The notes: generated by a model not told the origin, from the letters alone. 64,000 bases of DNA from Aerobium sp039839275 (GCF_039839275.1 NZ_JBDOQP010000005.1:310001-374000), one strand, 5' to 3'; counted from the stretch's first letter, positions 15,848 through 24,785 are shown. Numbers and translations are program-made.

Positions 15848-16743
15848 ACGCGATCGTGCCGCCACTGTCGATCGAGGCCGTCGTGCGCGGCGGCGACCAG
15901 CTTGGAGAGACGCCCCTGTGGTGCGACCGCACCCGCAAGCTCTGGTGGCTCGACATCGAAAGGCCGAAGCTGCAGAGCTTCGACCCCGCGACCGGCGCGC
16001 ACGAGACGATCCCGCTAGAAGGGACCTTTGCCGGGACACAGGCGCTGACGCATCAAGGCGATCGCCTGCTGGCCCGCGATTTCACCCTTTACCGCCGCGA
16101 CATGGACACTGGCGCGAACGCCGATCTCGCCACCGTCGAACATGGCCTCGACAACCGGCTCAACGACGGACGGGTCGATGCGCGCGGTCGGTTCTGGGTC
16201 GGCACCATGGACAATGCCCTGCATCGCCCCAATGGCGGTCTCTACCGGATCGATCCCGACGGCAACGTGGCAAAGCTCGACGAGGACATCATCGTCTCGA
16301 ACGGCATCGCCTTTTCGCCGAGCGGCGACACCCTCTACTTCACCGATACACGCCGCCATCTGTGTTATGCCTACGCGCTCGACCTCGACGACGGCGCAAT
16401 CACGAACCGGCGGGTTTTTGCCGACCATACCGGTAACGGCGACCGGCCGGACGGCGCCTGCGTCGACGTCGACGGTTGCATCTGGATGGCGTTCTTCGCC
16501 GGCGGCCGCATCGTCCGGCACCGGCCGGACGGCACCGTCGATCGCGTCGTTCCCCTGCCGGTCACGAACCCGACCTGCCTGTGTTTCGGCGGAGAAGACC
16601 TGCGCACGCTCTACGTGTCGAGCGCCACGAAATTCCTGTCCCCTGCCCAGCGCGCGATGGAGCCGCTGGCTGGATCGCTGTTCGCGATCGAGGGCCTGGG
16701 ACAGGGTTTGCCTGAACATCGATTTGGCCAAGGGAGGAAATGA
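15844..16743 (+). CDS. SMP-30/gluconolactonase/LRE family lactonase
   Basis: A 299-residue six-bladed beta-propeller hydrolase. The expected metal ligands are in LGETPLWCDRTRKLWWLDI (Glu near the start), LDNRLNDGRVDARGRFWVGTM (Asn/Asp), VSNGIAFSPSGDTLYFTDT and GDRPDGACVDVDG. The family opens sugar or aldonate lactones with Ca2+ or Zn2+. ATG 15844 overlaps the dehydrogenase stop (ATGA); the longer upstream frame is a read-through of the dehydrogenase region. A lactonase in a quinate/shikimate operon is unusual; it could open a quinide-type lactone, but that is conjecture. Confidence 0.87.
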   Translation: MNAIVPPLSIEAVVRGGDQLGETPLWCDRTRKLWWLDIERPKLQSFDPATGAHETIPLEGTFAGTQALTHQGDRLLARDFTLYRRDMDTGANADLATVEHGLDNRLNDGRVDARGRFWVGTMDNALHRPNGGLYRIDPDGNVAKLDEDIIVSNGIAFSPSGDTLYFTDTRRHLCYAYALDLDDGAITNRRVFADHTGNGDRPDGACVDVDGCIWMAFFAGGRIVRHRPDGTVDRVVPLPVTNPTCLCFGGEDLRTLYVSSATKFLSPAQRAMEPLAGSLFAIEGLGQGLPEHRFGQGRK

Positions 16744-17733
16744 ATGGCTTTGAATATTGGACGACGGATGATGATGGCGGGCGCGGCCGCGTTTGCGCTG
16801 TCGATGGCGGTCGGTGCCGCGATGGCCGAACCGATCAAGTTGCGCTTCGCCGATTCCACTACCGCCGACGCGCCGCGTTCCGTGGCCCTTGTCGACATCT
16901 TCGCCAAGGAACTCGGTGACGATTTCGTCTTCGAGCCCTATTTCGGATCAACGCTCTACAAGCAGGGCACCGAGATCGTCGCGGTTCAGCGGGGCAATCT
17001 GGAAATGGCGTTGATGCCACCTTCCGATTTCGCCAACCAGGTGCCTGCCTTCTCGATCCTGACGGCAGCCTATCTCGTGCGCGACGCGGCACACCTCAAG
17101 GCAATCTTCGACAGCCCGGTCGGCGATGAATTCAAGCAGATGGCGCGCGAGCAGATGGGCGTCGTCGTGCTCGCTCCTGCCTATTACGGCACCAGGCACA
17201 TGAACCTGAAGGGCGACAAGAAGATCATGAAGCCGGAGGACCTGGCAGGCGTGAAATTGCGCATGCCGGGCGGCGAAGCGTGGCAGTTCCTCGGCGAGTC
17301 GATCGGCGCTAGCCCGGTCGCGATGGACTATGCGGAGGTCTACACCGGATTGCAGACGGGGGCGATCGACGCCCAGGACAACCCGCTTCCCAACAACAGG
17401 CTGATGAAATTCCACGAGGTCACCGACCAGATCGTGCTCACGGGGCACAATGTCGGTTTCGGTCTGCTGCTGATCAATGGCGATCTGTTCGACAAGCTGA
17501 CACCCGAGCAGCAGGCGCGGATGCAGGCGGCGGCCGACAAGGCCTTTGCCTGGAGCGACGCGGAATATCTGAAGCAGGAAGCCGAGCTCATTGAATATTT
17601 CAAGGGCGAAGGTCTGGACGTCTACGAACCCGATGTCGCTGCGTTCCGCGATTATTCCAACAAGAAGTATCTCGAATCCCCCCTCTCGGCAGACTGGCCC
17701 GAGGGGATGATTGACCGCATCAACGCACTTTAG
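16744..17733 (+). CDS. TRAP transporter solute-binding protein (DctP family), first of tandem pair
   Basis: A 329-residue periplasmic protein. The signal peptide covers about residues 1-28 (ending GAAMA-EP). The DctP hallmark is KLRMPGGEAWQFLGESIGA with YAEVYTGLQTGAIDAQDNPL; the arginine in LRMPGG would salt-bridge a carboxylate ligand. It starts immediately after the lactonase stop, with GGGAGG overlapping that stop. The neighbour at 17756 is a close paralogue, so this operon has two binding proteins for one membrane pair. Ligand likely quinate, shikimate or dehydroshikimate, from context. Confidence 0.9.
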   Translation: MALNIGRRMMMAGAAAFALSMAVGAAMAEPIKLRFADSTTADAPRSVALVDIFAKELGDDFVFEPYFGSTLYKQGTEIVAVQRGNLEMALMPPSDFANQVPAFSILTAAYLVRDAAHLKAIFDSPVGDEFKQMAREQMGVVVLAPAYYGTRHMNLKGDKKIMKPEDLAGVKLRMPGGEAWQFLGESIGASPVAMDYAEVYTGLQTGAIDAQDNPLPNNRLMKFHEVTDQIVLTGHNVGFGLLLINGDLFDKLTPEQQARMQAAADKAFAWSDAEYLKQEAELIEYFKGEGLDVYEPDVAAFRDYSNKKYLESPLSADWPEGMIDRINAL

Positions 17734-17755
17734 CTTTCAACAGGGAGGAATAAAC

Positions 17756-18742
17756 ATGACCATCAACACCACACGCCGCACGTTTCTCATCGGCACCGCC
17801 GCCGCAGGGTCGCTTGCGGCATTTCCGAGCTTTGCCCAGGACAAGCCGAAGCTGCGCTTCTCCGCCGTGTTTTCCGAGCAGGACATCCGCGCGCAGATGA
17901 TGCAGCAATTCGCCGACGCGATCGCCGACGACTACACGTTCGAAGGCTATTATGGCGGCAACCTGTTCAAGCAGGGCACCGAACTCGTCGCCTTGCAGCG
18001 CGGAAACCTGGAGATGGGCAACATCGCGCCACAGGACATCTCCAACCAGATCCCGGCATGGTCGATCCTCACCGCCGGCTACCTCTTCCGTGACGCCGCG
18101 CATCTCACGAGCTTCTTCGCCAGCGAGGCCGGCACCGAAATGAAGGCGATGACGGAAGACCAGCTCGGCGTGAAGGTTCTCGGCCCGACCTATTTCGGCG
18201 TGCGCCAGGTCGGCCTGAAGGTCGACAAGGAGATCAAGACGCCGGCGGACATGGCCGGCATCAAGCTGCGCATGCCGGGTGGCGACGCCTGGCAGTTCCT
18301 CGGCGAGGCGCTCGGCGCCAACCCGACGCCGATGGCCTATGCGGAAGTCTATACCGGCCTTCAGACCGGGGCCATCGATGGCCAGGACAACCCGCTTCCC
18401 AATGTCGAGAACATGAAGTTCTACGAGGTGATGAGCCAGATCGTGCTGACGTCGCATCTCGTCGGCTTCGACCTGCTGACCATCTCCAAGACCGCATGGG
18501 ACGAGATGGACGGCGAAAAGCAGGCGGCGTTGCAGGCGGCAGCCGACGCTGCCATCGAGTTCTCGACCCAGGAGCACCTGGCGCGCGAGACGGCACTCGT
18601 CGAGCAGTTCAAGAGCGCCGGGCTCAAGATCTACGAGCCTGACCTGGATGCGTTCCGCAGCCACGTCCAGGAGCAGTATCTCGCCTCCGACCTGGCCAAG
18701 AGCTGGCCCGAGGGCATGGTCGACAAGATCAACGCGCTCTAA
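17756..18742 (+). CDS. TRAP transporter solute-binding protein (DctP family), second of tandem pair
   Basis: A 328-residue paralogue of the preceding gene, sharing almost the whole LRMPGG-AWQFLGE and YAEVYTGLQTGAID-QDNPLPN region. Unlike the first copy it begins with a twin-arginine type signal (TRRTFLIGTAAAGSLAAF), so it may be exported folded by Tat. GGGAGG precedes ATG 17756; an in-frame ATG at 17711 lies inside the previous gene and is rejected. A strong hairpin follows the gene. The two copies may recognise different members of the quinate/shikimate family or be a recent duplication. Confidence 0.9.
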   Translation: MTINTTRRTFLIGTAAAGSLAAFPSFAQDKPKLRFSAVFSEQDIRAQMMQQFADAIADDYTFEGYYGGNLFKQGTELVALQRGNLEMGNIAPQDISNQIPAWSILTAGYLFRDAAHLTSFFASEAGTEMKAMTEDQLGVKVLGPTYFGVRQVGLKVDKEIKTPADMAGIKLRMPGGDAWQFLGEALGANPTPMAYAEVYTGLQTGAIDGQDNPLPNVENMKFYEVMSQIVLTSHLVGFDLLTISKTAWDEMDGEKQAALQAAADAAIEFSTQEHLARETALVEQFKSAGLKIYEPDLDAFRSHVQEQYLASDLAKSWPEGMVDKINAL

Positions 18743-18757
18743 GGGTTCATCGATCGG

Positions 18758-18785
18758 GGCCGCCGGCGACACTGCGCCGGCGGCC
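18758..18785 (+). promoter_or_regulatory. Intercistronic GC hairpin between binding-protein and small-permease genes
   Basis: Perfect eleven-base arms GGCCGCCGGCG/CGCCGGCGGCC with a six-base loop lie 16 bases after the second binding-protein stop. The following sequence is TGAATTTC, too weak for a firm terminator, so partial termination or 3'-end protection is likely. Confidence 0.6.
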
Positions 18786-18815
18786 TGAATTTCTTGCCAT
18801 GCGGGAGACCGAAGT

Positions 18816-19334
18816 ATGCTTGAACGAATGCGGCCGCTGGCGGGCTGGCTCTACCGGCGTGGCGAGAACCTCATCGTCATCATGATCGGCGTCATGTTCG
18901 CCGCCTTCCTGCTTCAGGTCATCTTCCGCTACGTGCTCAACTGGCCGACGGGATGGAGCAACGAGCTGACGGTGGTCCTCTGGATCTGGATCGTGCTGTT
19001 CGGCGCCGCCTTCATCGTGCGCGAAGAGGAAGAGATCAGGTTCGACCTCGTCTATGGAGCGGTCCCGCCGCGCGTCCGGCGCGCCATGGCGCTGCTCTCG
19101 GCTGCGGCACTGATCGGCCTTTACGCCTACTCCTTTCCGGCCGTCTACGACTACGTCACCTTCATGAAGGTCCAGAAGACGGCCTATCTCAAGATCAGGT
19201 TCGACTGGCTGTTCTCGATCTACGTGATTTTCGTCATCGCGGTCATTGCGCGCTACCTCTGGATCGCATGGGACGCGCTCACCGCATCCACGTCCGAAGG
19301 CTTCGATCCCACCAAGGCAAGTTCGGGCGTATGA
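18816..19334 (+). CDS. TRAP transporter small permease (DctQ family)
   Basis: A 172-residue membrane protein with four spans. The family motif is seen in FAAFLLQVIFRYVLNWPTGWSNELTVVLWIWIVLFGAAFIVREEEEIRFDLVY, in pieces over residues 25-80. It couples with the large permease downstream, overlapping it as ATGA at 19331. Part of the quinate/shikimate operon. Confidence 0.9.
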   Translation: MLERMRPLAGWLYRRGENLIVIMIGVMFAAFLLQVIFRYVLNWPTGWSNELTVVLWIWIVLFGAAFIVREEEEIRFDLVYGAVPPRVRRAMALLSAAALIGLYAYSFPAVYDYVTFMKVQKTAYLKIRFDWLFSIYVIFVIAVIARYLWIAWDALTASTSEGFDPTKASSGV

Positions 19335-20629
19335 TGCTGGACCCTTTCACGCTTTCACTCGTCGCGATCTGCGTCCTCGCGCTGCTCGGCCTGCCGATCG
19401 GCCACGCGATGATCGCCTCCTCGATCCTCTATCTGTGGATGGCGGGCCTCGACATGGGCACCGCCGCCGAGCAGATACTCAACGGCCTCTATTCCGGCTA
19501 CCTGTTGCTCGCGGTGCCGATGTTCATCCTCGCCGCAGAGATCATGAACGCCGGCACCATGACCGAGCGGCTCCTGCATTTCTGCAATGCGGTGGTCGGG
19601 CGGTTTCGCGGCGGCCTGGCCCAGGTCAACGTGCTCCAGTCCCTGATCTTTGCCGGCATGTCCGGCTCCGCGATCGCAGATGCCGCCGGCACGGGCCGGA
19701 TGATGCAGAAGCTGATGACCAAGGACGACAAGTACCCGGCCAGCTATGCCGCTGCGCTGACGGCGGCGACGGCGGTGATCGGGCCGATCATCCCGCCATC
19801 GATACCGCTGGTCATCTATGCGCTCGTGTCGGATGCCTCGATCGGCTTCCTGTTCATAGCCGGCATCGTCCCCGGCTTCCTGCTGGCGGTCGGGCTGATG
19901 GGCGTCGTCGCGATCGACGCCCGGCGCAAGAACTTTCCGGTGGAGGAACCGGTGCCGCTGCGCAAGCTGCCGGGGCTGACCTTCCGCGCGCTGCCGGCGC
20001 TGATGCTGCCGGTGGTGCTGCTGGTGGGTATCCGTGGTGGCGTGATGACGCCTACGGAAGCGGCAGGCGTGGCGGCAGGCTACGCCTTGCTGATCTCGGT
20101 GGTCATCTACCGCAGCGTCACGCTCTCGCAGTTCTACAGCGCGTTGCTCAACAGCGGCCGCACGACCGCCTCGATCGGCATGCTGCTCGCCGGCGCCATG
20201 GTCTTCAACTACGTCGTCACGGTGGAAAACATTCCCAACGCGCTGTCGGCGATGCTGACCGCGACGGACCTGACGCCGACCCAGTTCCTGATACTCGTCA
20301 ACATCCTGCTGCTGCTTCTGGGCTGCGTGCTGGAAGGCACGACCATCCTGCTGGTGATCGTGCCCGTGCTGATCCCCACGGCACAGGCACTCGGCATCGA
20401 CATGGTCCATTTCGGTGTCATGGCAGTGCTCAACATCATGCTGGGCCTGATCACGCCGCCTTACGGCCTGCTGCTGTTCATCATGACCCGCATCGCCGAA
20501 GTGCCGCTTCGCGACATCGTGCGCGACGTGATGCCGTTCCTGTTCGTCATGTTCGGAGCGCTGGCGATCGTCACCTTCGTGCCGGACGCCGTGCTGCTGC
20601 TGCCTCGCCTGCTCGGATACCAGGGGTAA
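19331..20629 (+). CDS. TRAP transporter large permease (DctM family)
   Basis: A 432-residue membrane protein with about twelve to thirteen spans. DctM motifs include LLAVPMFILAAEIMNAG, FAGMSGSAIADAAGTG, VIGPIIPPSIPLVIYALV and MLGLITPPYGLLLFI, the two hairpin-loop sodium/substrate sites. ATG 19331 overlaps the DctQ stop; the much longer upstream frame is a shifted reading of DctQ. It ends three bases before aroQ, so uptake and catabolism are co-transcribed. Confidence 0.93.
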   Translation: MMLDPFTLSLVAICVLALLGLPIGHAMIASSILYLWMAGLDMGTAAEQILNGLYSGYLLLAVPMFILAAEIMNAGTMTERLLHFCNAVVGRFRGGLAQVNVLQSLIFAGMSGSAIADAAGTGRMMQKLMTKDDKYPASYAAALTAATAVIGPIIPPSIPLVIYALVSDASIGFLFIAGIVPGFLLAVGLMGVVAIDARRKNFPVEEPVPLRKLPGLTFRALPALMLPVVLLVGIRGGVMTPTEAAGVAAGYALLISVVIYRSVTLSQFYSALLNSGRTTASIGMLLAGAMVFNYVVTVENIPNALSAMLTATDLTPTQFLILVNILLLLLGCVLEGTTILLVIVPVLIPTAQALGIDMVHFGVMAVLNIMLGLITPPYGLLLFIMTRIAEVPLRDIVRDVMPFLFVMFGALAIVTFVPDAVLLLPRLLGYQG

Positions 20630-20632
20630 GTC

Positions 20633-21073
20633 ATGAAACCGCTCTTCATCCTCAACGGACCCAATCTCAACCGTCTCGGCAAGCGCGAGCCGGACATTTA
20701 CGGCCATACGACGCTGCAGGAGGTGGAGACGATCTGCCGCCAGGCGGCTGGCGAATGGGCCATCCGCTTCCACCAGACCAATGCCGAGCATCAGCTCGTC
20801 GAGTGGGTCCACGAGGCCATCGACGACGGTGCCGGCATCCTCATCAACCCGGCGGGACTGAGCTTCCGGTCGATCCCCTTGCTGGATTCGCTGAAGATGT
20901 TTCCGGGCCCGATCGTCGAGTTCCACATCTCCAACATTCACCGCCGCGACGAAATCTACCAGCATTCGCTGGTGTCGAAGACCGCCACCGCCGTCATCGC
21001 CGGGCTCGGCGCGCGCGGCTACGGGCTCGGCGTCCGTGCCCTCATCGAGCTGATCGAGCAGCAAGGGGCATGA
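20633..21073 (+). CDS. aroQ: Type II 3-dehydroquinate dehydratase
   Basis: A 146-residue flavodoxin-like enzyme, full family length. LNGPNLNRLGKREPDIYG contains the catalytic arginine (Arg18) and tyrosine (Tyr23) of the mobile loop; QTNAEHQLVEWVHEA, INPAGLS and VEFHISNIHRRDEI supply the rest of the active site. It interconverts 3-dehydroquinate and 3-dehydroshikimate. In this operon, between a TRAP importer and QuiC, it serves catabolism (QuiA-type role) rather than chorismate synthesis. Overlaps quiC by ATGA. Confidence 0.95.
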   Translation: MKPLFILNGPNLNRLGKREPDIYGHTTLQEVETICRQAAGEWAIRFHQTNAEHQLVEWVHEAIDDGAGILINPAGLSFRSIPLLDSLKMFPGPIVEFHISNIHRRDEIYQHSLVSKTATAVIAGLGARGYGLGVRALIELIEQQGA

Positions 21074-22956
21074 AGACCTCGATCGCGACCGTCTCGATCA
21101 GCGGCGATTTGCGCGAGAAGCTGGCGGCGATCGCGGCGGCCGGCTTCGACGGCGTCGAGATATTCGAGAACGACTTCCTCGCCTTCGACGGCACGCCCGC
21201 GGAAGTCGGACGAATGGTGCGCGATCACGGGCTCGAAATCACGCTTTTCCAGCCGTTTCGCGACTTCGAGGGCATGCCCGAGCCGCACAGGCAACGCGCA
21301 TTTGATCGCGCGGAACGCAAGTTCGACCTGATGGCGGAGCTGGGCACCGACCTCATGCTGGTCTGCTCCAACGTGTCGCCGGTCTCTCTCGGTGGTATCG
21401 ATCGTGCCGCTGCCGATTTCCATGAACTGGGCGAGCGTGCGGCGGCCCGCGGGCTGCGCGTCGGCTATGAGGCGCTCGCCTGGGGCAAGCATATTGCCGA
21501 CCACCGTGATGCATGGGAAGTGGTGCGCCGCGCCGACCACCCCAGCATCGGCCTCATTCTCGATTCCTTTCACACGCTGGCGCGGAAGATCGACCCCGAC
21601 ACCATCCGCTCGATTCCCGGCGATCGCATCTTCATCGTCCAGCTTGCCGATGCGCCGAAGATCGACATGGACCTGCTCTACTGGTCGCGCCATTTCCGCA
21701 ACATGCCGGGCGAAGGCGACCTTCCCGTTGCCGACTTCATGCGGGCGGTGGCGGCGACCGGCTATGATGGCCCCCTGTCGCTGGAGATCTTCAACGACCA
21801 GTTTCGCGGTGGTTCGCCGAAGTCGATCTCGGTCGACGGCCGGCGCTCGCTGATCTACCTGATGGACCGGGTCGGGCGCTCGGAGCCCGATATCAGGATC
21901 GCGGTCCCCGCGATGCCAGACCGGATCCTGCCGACCGGGGTCGAGTTCGTCGAGTTTGCCGCCGACGAGGCGGAGGCCGAGGAACTCGGTGCCCTGCTCG
22001 CCGCCATGGGCTTCGTTCTAAGCGCCCGCCACCGCACCAAGGAGGTGGCGCTCTATCGGCAGGGCGGCATCAACATCGTCGTCAATACGGAGAAGGAAGG
22101 CTTCGCGCACTCCTCCTACGTCGTTCACGGTCTTTCCGCTTATGCGATCGGCCTGCGGGTCGAGGACGCCGCTGCGACCGTGGCGCGCGCGCGGGCGCTG
22201 GGCGCCGAGACGTTCGAGCAGCGCCGGGGGCCGGGGGAACTCGCCATACCCGCGATCCGGGGTGTCGGCGGAGGCGTCATCTATTTCATCGACGACAAGA
22301 GCGGACTTTCCAGCGTGTGGGAAGTCGAGTTCGAGCCGACGGGGAACGTGGTGCGCGACGCCGGCCTGACGCGCATCGACCATGTCGCCCAGACGATGAA
22401 CTACGAGGAGATGCTGACTTGGCTGCTCTTCTACACGTCGATTTTCCGCACCAGCAAACTGCCGATGGTCGACGTCATCGATCCGGCAGGGCTTGTGCGC
22501 AGCCAGGTGATCGAGAGCGAGGACGGCGCCTTGCGGCTGACGCTCAATGGCGCGGAGAACCGCAGGACGCTCGCCGGACACTTCATCGCCGAGAGCTTCG
22601 GCTCGTCGGTTCAGCACCTCGCCTTCGCCTGCGACGACATCTTTGCCACGGCGGCGAAACTGACGGCCTGTGGCTTCATTCCGCTCGAGATCAGCCGGAA
22701 CTATTATGACGATCTGGAGGCGCGTTTCGGGCTCGACCCTGATCTGGCCGACCGCCTCCGTGAGGCCAACATCCTGTATGACCGCGATGGCGACGGCGAA
22801 TATTTCCAGCTCTACGGCCGCACTTTCGGCGAAGGCTTCTTCTTCGAGATCGTCGAGCGGCGCGGCGGCTACAAGGGCTACGGCGCCCCGAACGCGCAGT
22901 TCCGCATCGCGGCGCAGAAACGCACCATCAGGCCGGCCGGCATGCCCCGCGTCTGA
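21070..22956 (+). CDS. quiC: 3-dehydroshikimate dehydratase with C-terminal HPPD-like domain
   Basis: A 628-residue two-domain protein like Pseudomonas QuiC1. The N-terminal TIM barrel (about 1-275) has the metal ligands Glu134 (GYEALAWG), Asp165 (LILDSFHTL), Gln191 (FIVQLADAP) and Glu239 (LSLEIFNDQ); as I recall, this is the same set and numbering as the characterised Pseudomonas enzyme. It dehydrates 3-dehydroshikimate to protocatechuate. The C-terminal domain (about 290-610) is a vicinal-oxygen-chelate fold related to 4-hydroxyphenylpyruvate dioxygenase and keeps all three candidate metal ligands: His438 (RIDHVAQ), His516 (VQHLAFAC) and Glu593 (FFFEIVER). Its role is uncertain. Last gene of the quinate/shikimate operon. 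Confidence 0.93.
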   Translation: MKTSIATVSISGDLREKLAAIAAAGFDGVEIFENDFLAFDGTPAEVGRMVRDHGLEITLFQPFRDFEGMPEPHRQRAFDRAERKFDLMAELGTDLMLVCSNVSPVSLGGIDRAAADFHELGERAAARGLRVGYEALAWGKHIADHRDAWEVVRRADHPSIGLILDSFHTLARKIDPDTIRSIPGDRIFIVQLADAPKIDMDLLYWSRHFRNMPGEGDLPVADFMRAVAATGYDGPLSLEIFNDQFRGGSPKSISVDGRRSLIYLMDRVGRSEPDIRIAVPAMPDRILPTGVEFVEFAADEAEAEELGALLAAMGFVLSARHRTKEVALYRQGGINIVVNTEKEGFAHSSYVVHGLSAYAIGLRVEDAAATVARARALGAETFEQRRGPGELAIPAIRGVGGGVIYFIDDKSGLSSVWEVEFEPTGNVVRDAGLTRIDHVAQTMNYEEMLTWLLFYTSIFRTSKLPMVDVIDPAGLVRSQVIESEDGALRLTLNGAENRRTLAGHFIAESFGSSVQHLAFACDDIFATAAKLTACGFIPLEISRNYYDDLEARFGLDPDLADRLREANILYDRDGDGEYFQLYGRTFGEGFFFEIVERRGGYKGYGAPNAQFRIAAQKRTIRPAGMPRV

Positions 22957-22957
22957 C

Positions 22958-23902
22958 CTACGAGAAGACGACGCGCGGGAAATAGAACGAGACTACCCAG
23001 TTCGGCTGGTCGACGATCTCGCTGATGCGCAGGTCGCCACACACCGAGCACAGCATGTAGGCGTCCTCGGGTGAGAGCCCGCGCCATTTGCCCAGCAGGT
23101 CGATCATGCCCGAGACCGCCGCCCGGGCCCCTTCCATGAGATCCGAACCGACCCCGGTGGTCACCTCGTAACCGTCCACGTCCAGATGCCGTGTCACCGG
23201 ACCGGGCGTCGAGAAGCGCGGCATCGCAAGATTGGCATCCTTGACGAGTTCCAGCCGAAGGGCAACGTCCATGGCGCTTTCGATGGCGGTGCCGCAGACT
23301 TCGCCATCGCCCTGCGCGGCATGGGTGTCGCCGATCGAGAACAGCGCACCTTCGACCTCCACCGGCAGGTAGAGCGTGGTTCCAGCGGCAAGATCGCGAA
23401 TGTCGAGATTGCCGCCGACGCGGCGCGGCGGCACCACCGAGAGCAGCCCTGCCTCGGCCGGCGCGACCCCGATCGTGCCGGCAAACGGCTTCAGCGGCAC
23501 CTTCGCGTGGCTGCCGTACAAGGCCGGGGCCAGCGAAACGGCATCATAGGACCACAGCGCCAGTGCAGGGTCCGGGAACTGGTCGGCGAGCAGGCCGAAG
23601 CCGGGGATGTTCGCCGTCCAGCCGAAACCGGACGGCGTGAAGGACAGGATCTCGATCTTCAGCGCGTCGCCGGGCTGGGCGCCATCGACATGGATCGGCC
23701 CGGTCACCGGATTGACCTTGCCGAAATCCATCGACGAGACATCGGCCACCGTGCTGTCGCGCGTGAAATGGCCATTGCCGGAATCCAGGCAGTTGAATTC
23801 CAGCGTGGACCCGGGCGCCACGCGCTGGACGGGGGGCAACGAATTGTCCCAACCGAAATGATGGTGGCGTCCGTGGATCGTATAGTCGCAATTGCCGCAC
23901 AT
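22958..23902 (-). CDS. Acetamidase/formamidase family protein
   Basis: A 314-residue FmdA/AmdA family hydrolase. HHHFGWDNSLPPVQRVAPG opens the protein; PIHVDGAQPGDALKIEIL, SIGDTHAAQGDGEVCGTAIES and YMLCSVCGDLRISEIVD are conserved family blocks that include metal-binding histidine and acidic residues. The family hydrolyses short amides such as formamide or acetamide. It is the last gene in the direction of the purine operon, 103 bases after an SDR gene with a possible terminator between, and its stop is one base from the convergent quiC stop. A formamide-releasing step in the upstream pathway would explain its position. Confidence 0.87.
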   Translation of the reverse strand: MCGNCDYTIHGRHHHFGWDNSLPPVQRVAPGSTLEFNCLDSGNGHFTRDSTVADVSSMDFGKVNPVTGPIHVDGAQPGDALKIEILSFTPSGFGWTANIPGFGLLADQFPDPALALWSYDAVSLAPALYGSHAKVPLKPFAGTIGVAPAEAGLLSVVPPRRVGGNLDIRDLAAGTTLYLPVEVEGALFSIGDTHAAQGDGEVCGTAIESAMDVALRLELVKDANLAMPRFSTPGPVTRHLDVDGYEVTTGVGSDLMEGARAAVSGMIDLLGKWRGLSPEDAYMLCSVCGDLRISEIVDQPNWVVSFYFPRVVFS

Positions 23903-23977
23903 CGCCTGCCTCCAGTGTCTATTGCCGGGCCGGATCGCCCCCTTGCGCCATCCTCCATGACCTCCGGCGAAATGTCA

Positions 23978-23994
23978 CCCCGCGCGGTGCGGGG
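23978..23994 (-). terminator. Candidate terminator after the SDR pair
   Basis: CCCCGC-GCGGT-GCGGGG forms a short very stable hairpin just downstream of the SDR stop (24006), followed on the transcribed strand by TGACATTTC. Termination may be partial, since the amidase gene follows on the same strand. Confidence 0.35.
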
Positions 23995-24005
23995 CGGCGA
24001 AAACC

Positions 24006-24773
24006 TCAGAACGGGGTGTCGCCGCCGTCGATGCTGATCGACTGGCCGCGAATGATCGTGGCGGCATCGGAGAGCAGGAATGCGACGACCCGGCCAACCT
24101 CGATCGGCTGGATGTGCCGCCCGAGCTGCGCCGGCACCATGGTGCCGAACAGCGCATCACGGTCCTGTTCGAGGCGCGGCGCGAGGAAGTCGGCGACGCT
24201 TTTCAGCATGTCGGTGGCGACCCCGCCGGGGCACACCGCGTTGACGTTAATGCCCTTCTCCGCCCATTCCAGCGACAGCGAGCGCGTCAGGCTGATGACC
24301 GCCGCCTTGGAGGCGTTGTAGCCGGCCATGTTGCGATAGCCGACCTTGCCGGCATTGGACGCGATGTTGACAATGGCGCCGCCGTCGCTGAAATGCCGCG
24401 CCGCCGCCTGGGCGGTGAGCAGCACGCCTTTGACGTTGACCGCAAGTTCGAGGTCGAATCCCTCAGGCGTCGTCTCGTCCGCCGGTCCCAGCCGAACGAT
24501 GCCGGCATTGTTGACCAGCCCGTGGAGCCCGCCGAACCTGTCGCGCAGCGCCTTCATCGCCGCGTCGATGCCGGCCGGGTCGGTGACGTCGGCGACGAAG
24601 GCTGCGACCTTGTCGCCAGCGCCGAGCGCTGCGGCGGCCGCTTCCACCTTGTCGCGGTCGAGATCGATCAGCCCGACGCGCCCGCCGGAATCAAGAATGG
24701 CCTGCGCGATGCCGGCTGCGATGCCGCCCGCGCCGCCGGTGACGGCGACGACCTTGTCGTTCAATGCGTTCAT
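24006..24773 (-). CDS. SDR family NAD(P)-dependent oxidoreductase
   Basis: A 255-residue classical short-chain dehydrogenase. TGGAGGIAAGIAQA is the cofactor loop, and GLIDLDRDKV with an Asp after the second strand suggests NAD(H). LVNNAG, NIASNAGKVGYRNMAGYNASKAAV (Ser, Tyr, Lys triad) and ICPGG-like NAVCPGGVATDM complete the family pattern. It follows another SDR gene by 12 bases in the nucleoside-uptake operon; oxidation of a ribose- or deoxyribose-derived intermediate is possible but not shown. Confidence 0.9.
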   Translation of the reverse strand: MNALNDKVVAVTGGAGGIAAGIAQAILDSGGRVGLIDLDRDKVEAAAAALGAGDKVAAFVADVTDPAGIDAAMKALRDRFGGLHGLVNNAGIVRLGPADETTPEGFDLELAVNVKGVLLTAQAAARHFSDGGAIVNIASNAGKVGYRNMAGYNASKAAVISLTRSLSLEWAEKGINVNAVCPGGVATDMLKSVADFLAPRLEQDRDALFGTMVPAQLGRHIQPIEVGRVVAFLLSDAATIIRGQSISIDGGDTPF

Positions 24774-24785
24774 GTCGAAATCCTC

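Noticed and set aside
19246..21069. Apparent 1236-residue frame running from the TRAP permease into quiC
   Set aside because: Only its 3' part (from 21070) is real quiC; the earlier part is an out-of-frame reading of dctM and aroQ that happens to lack stops.
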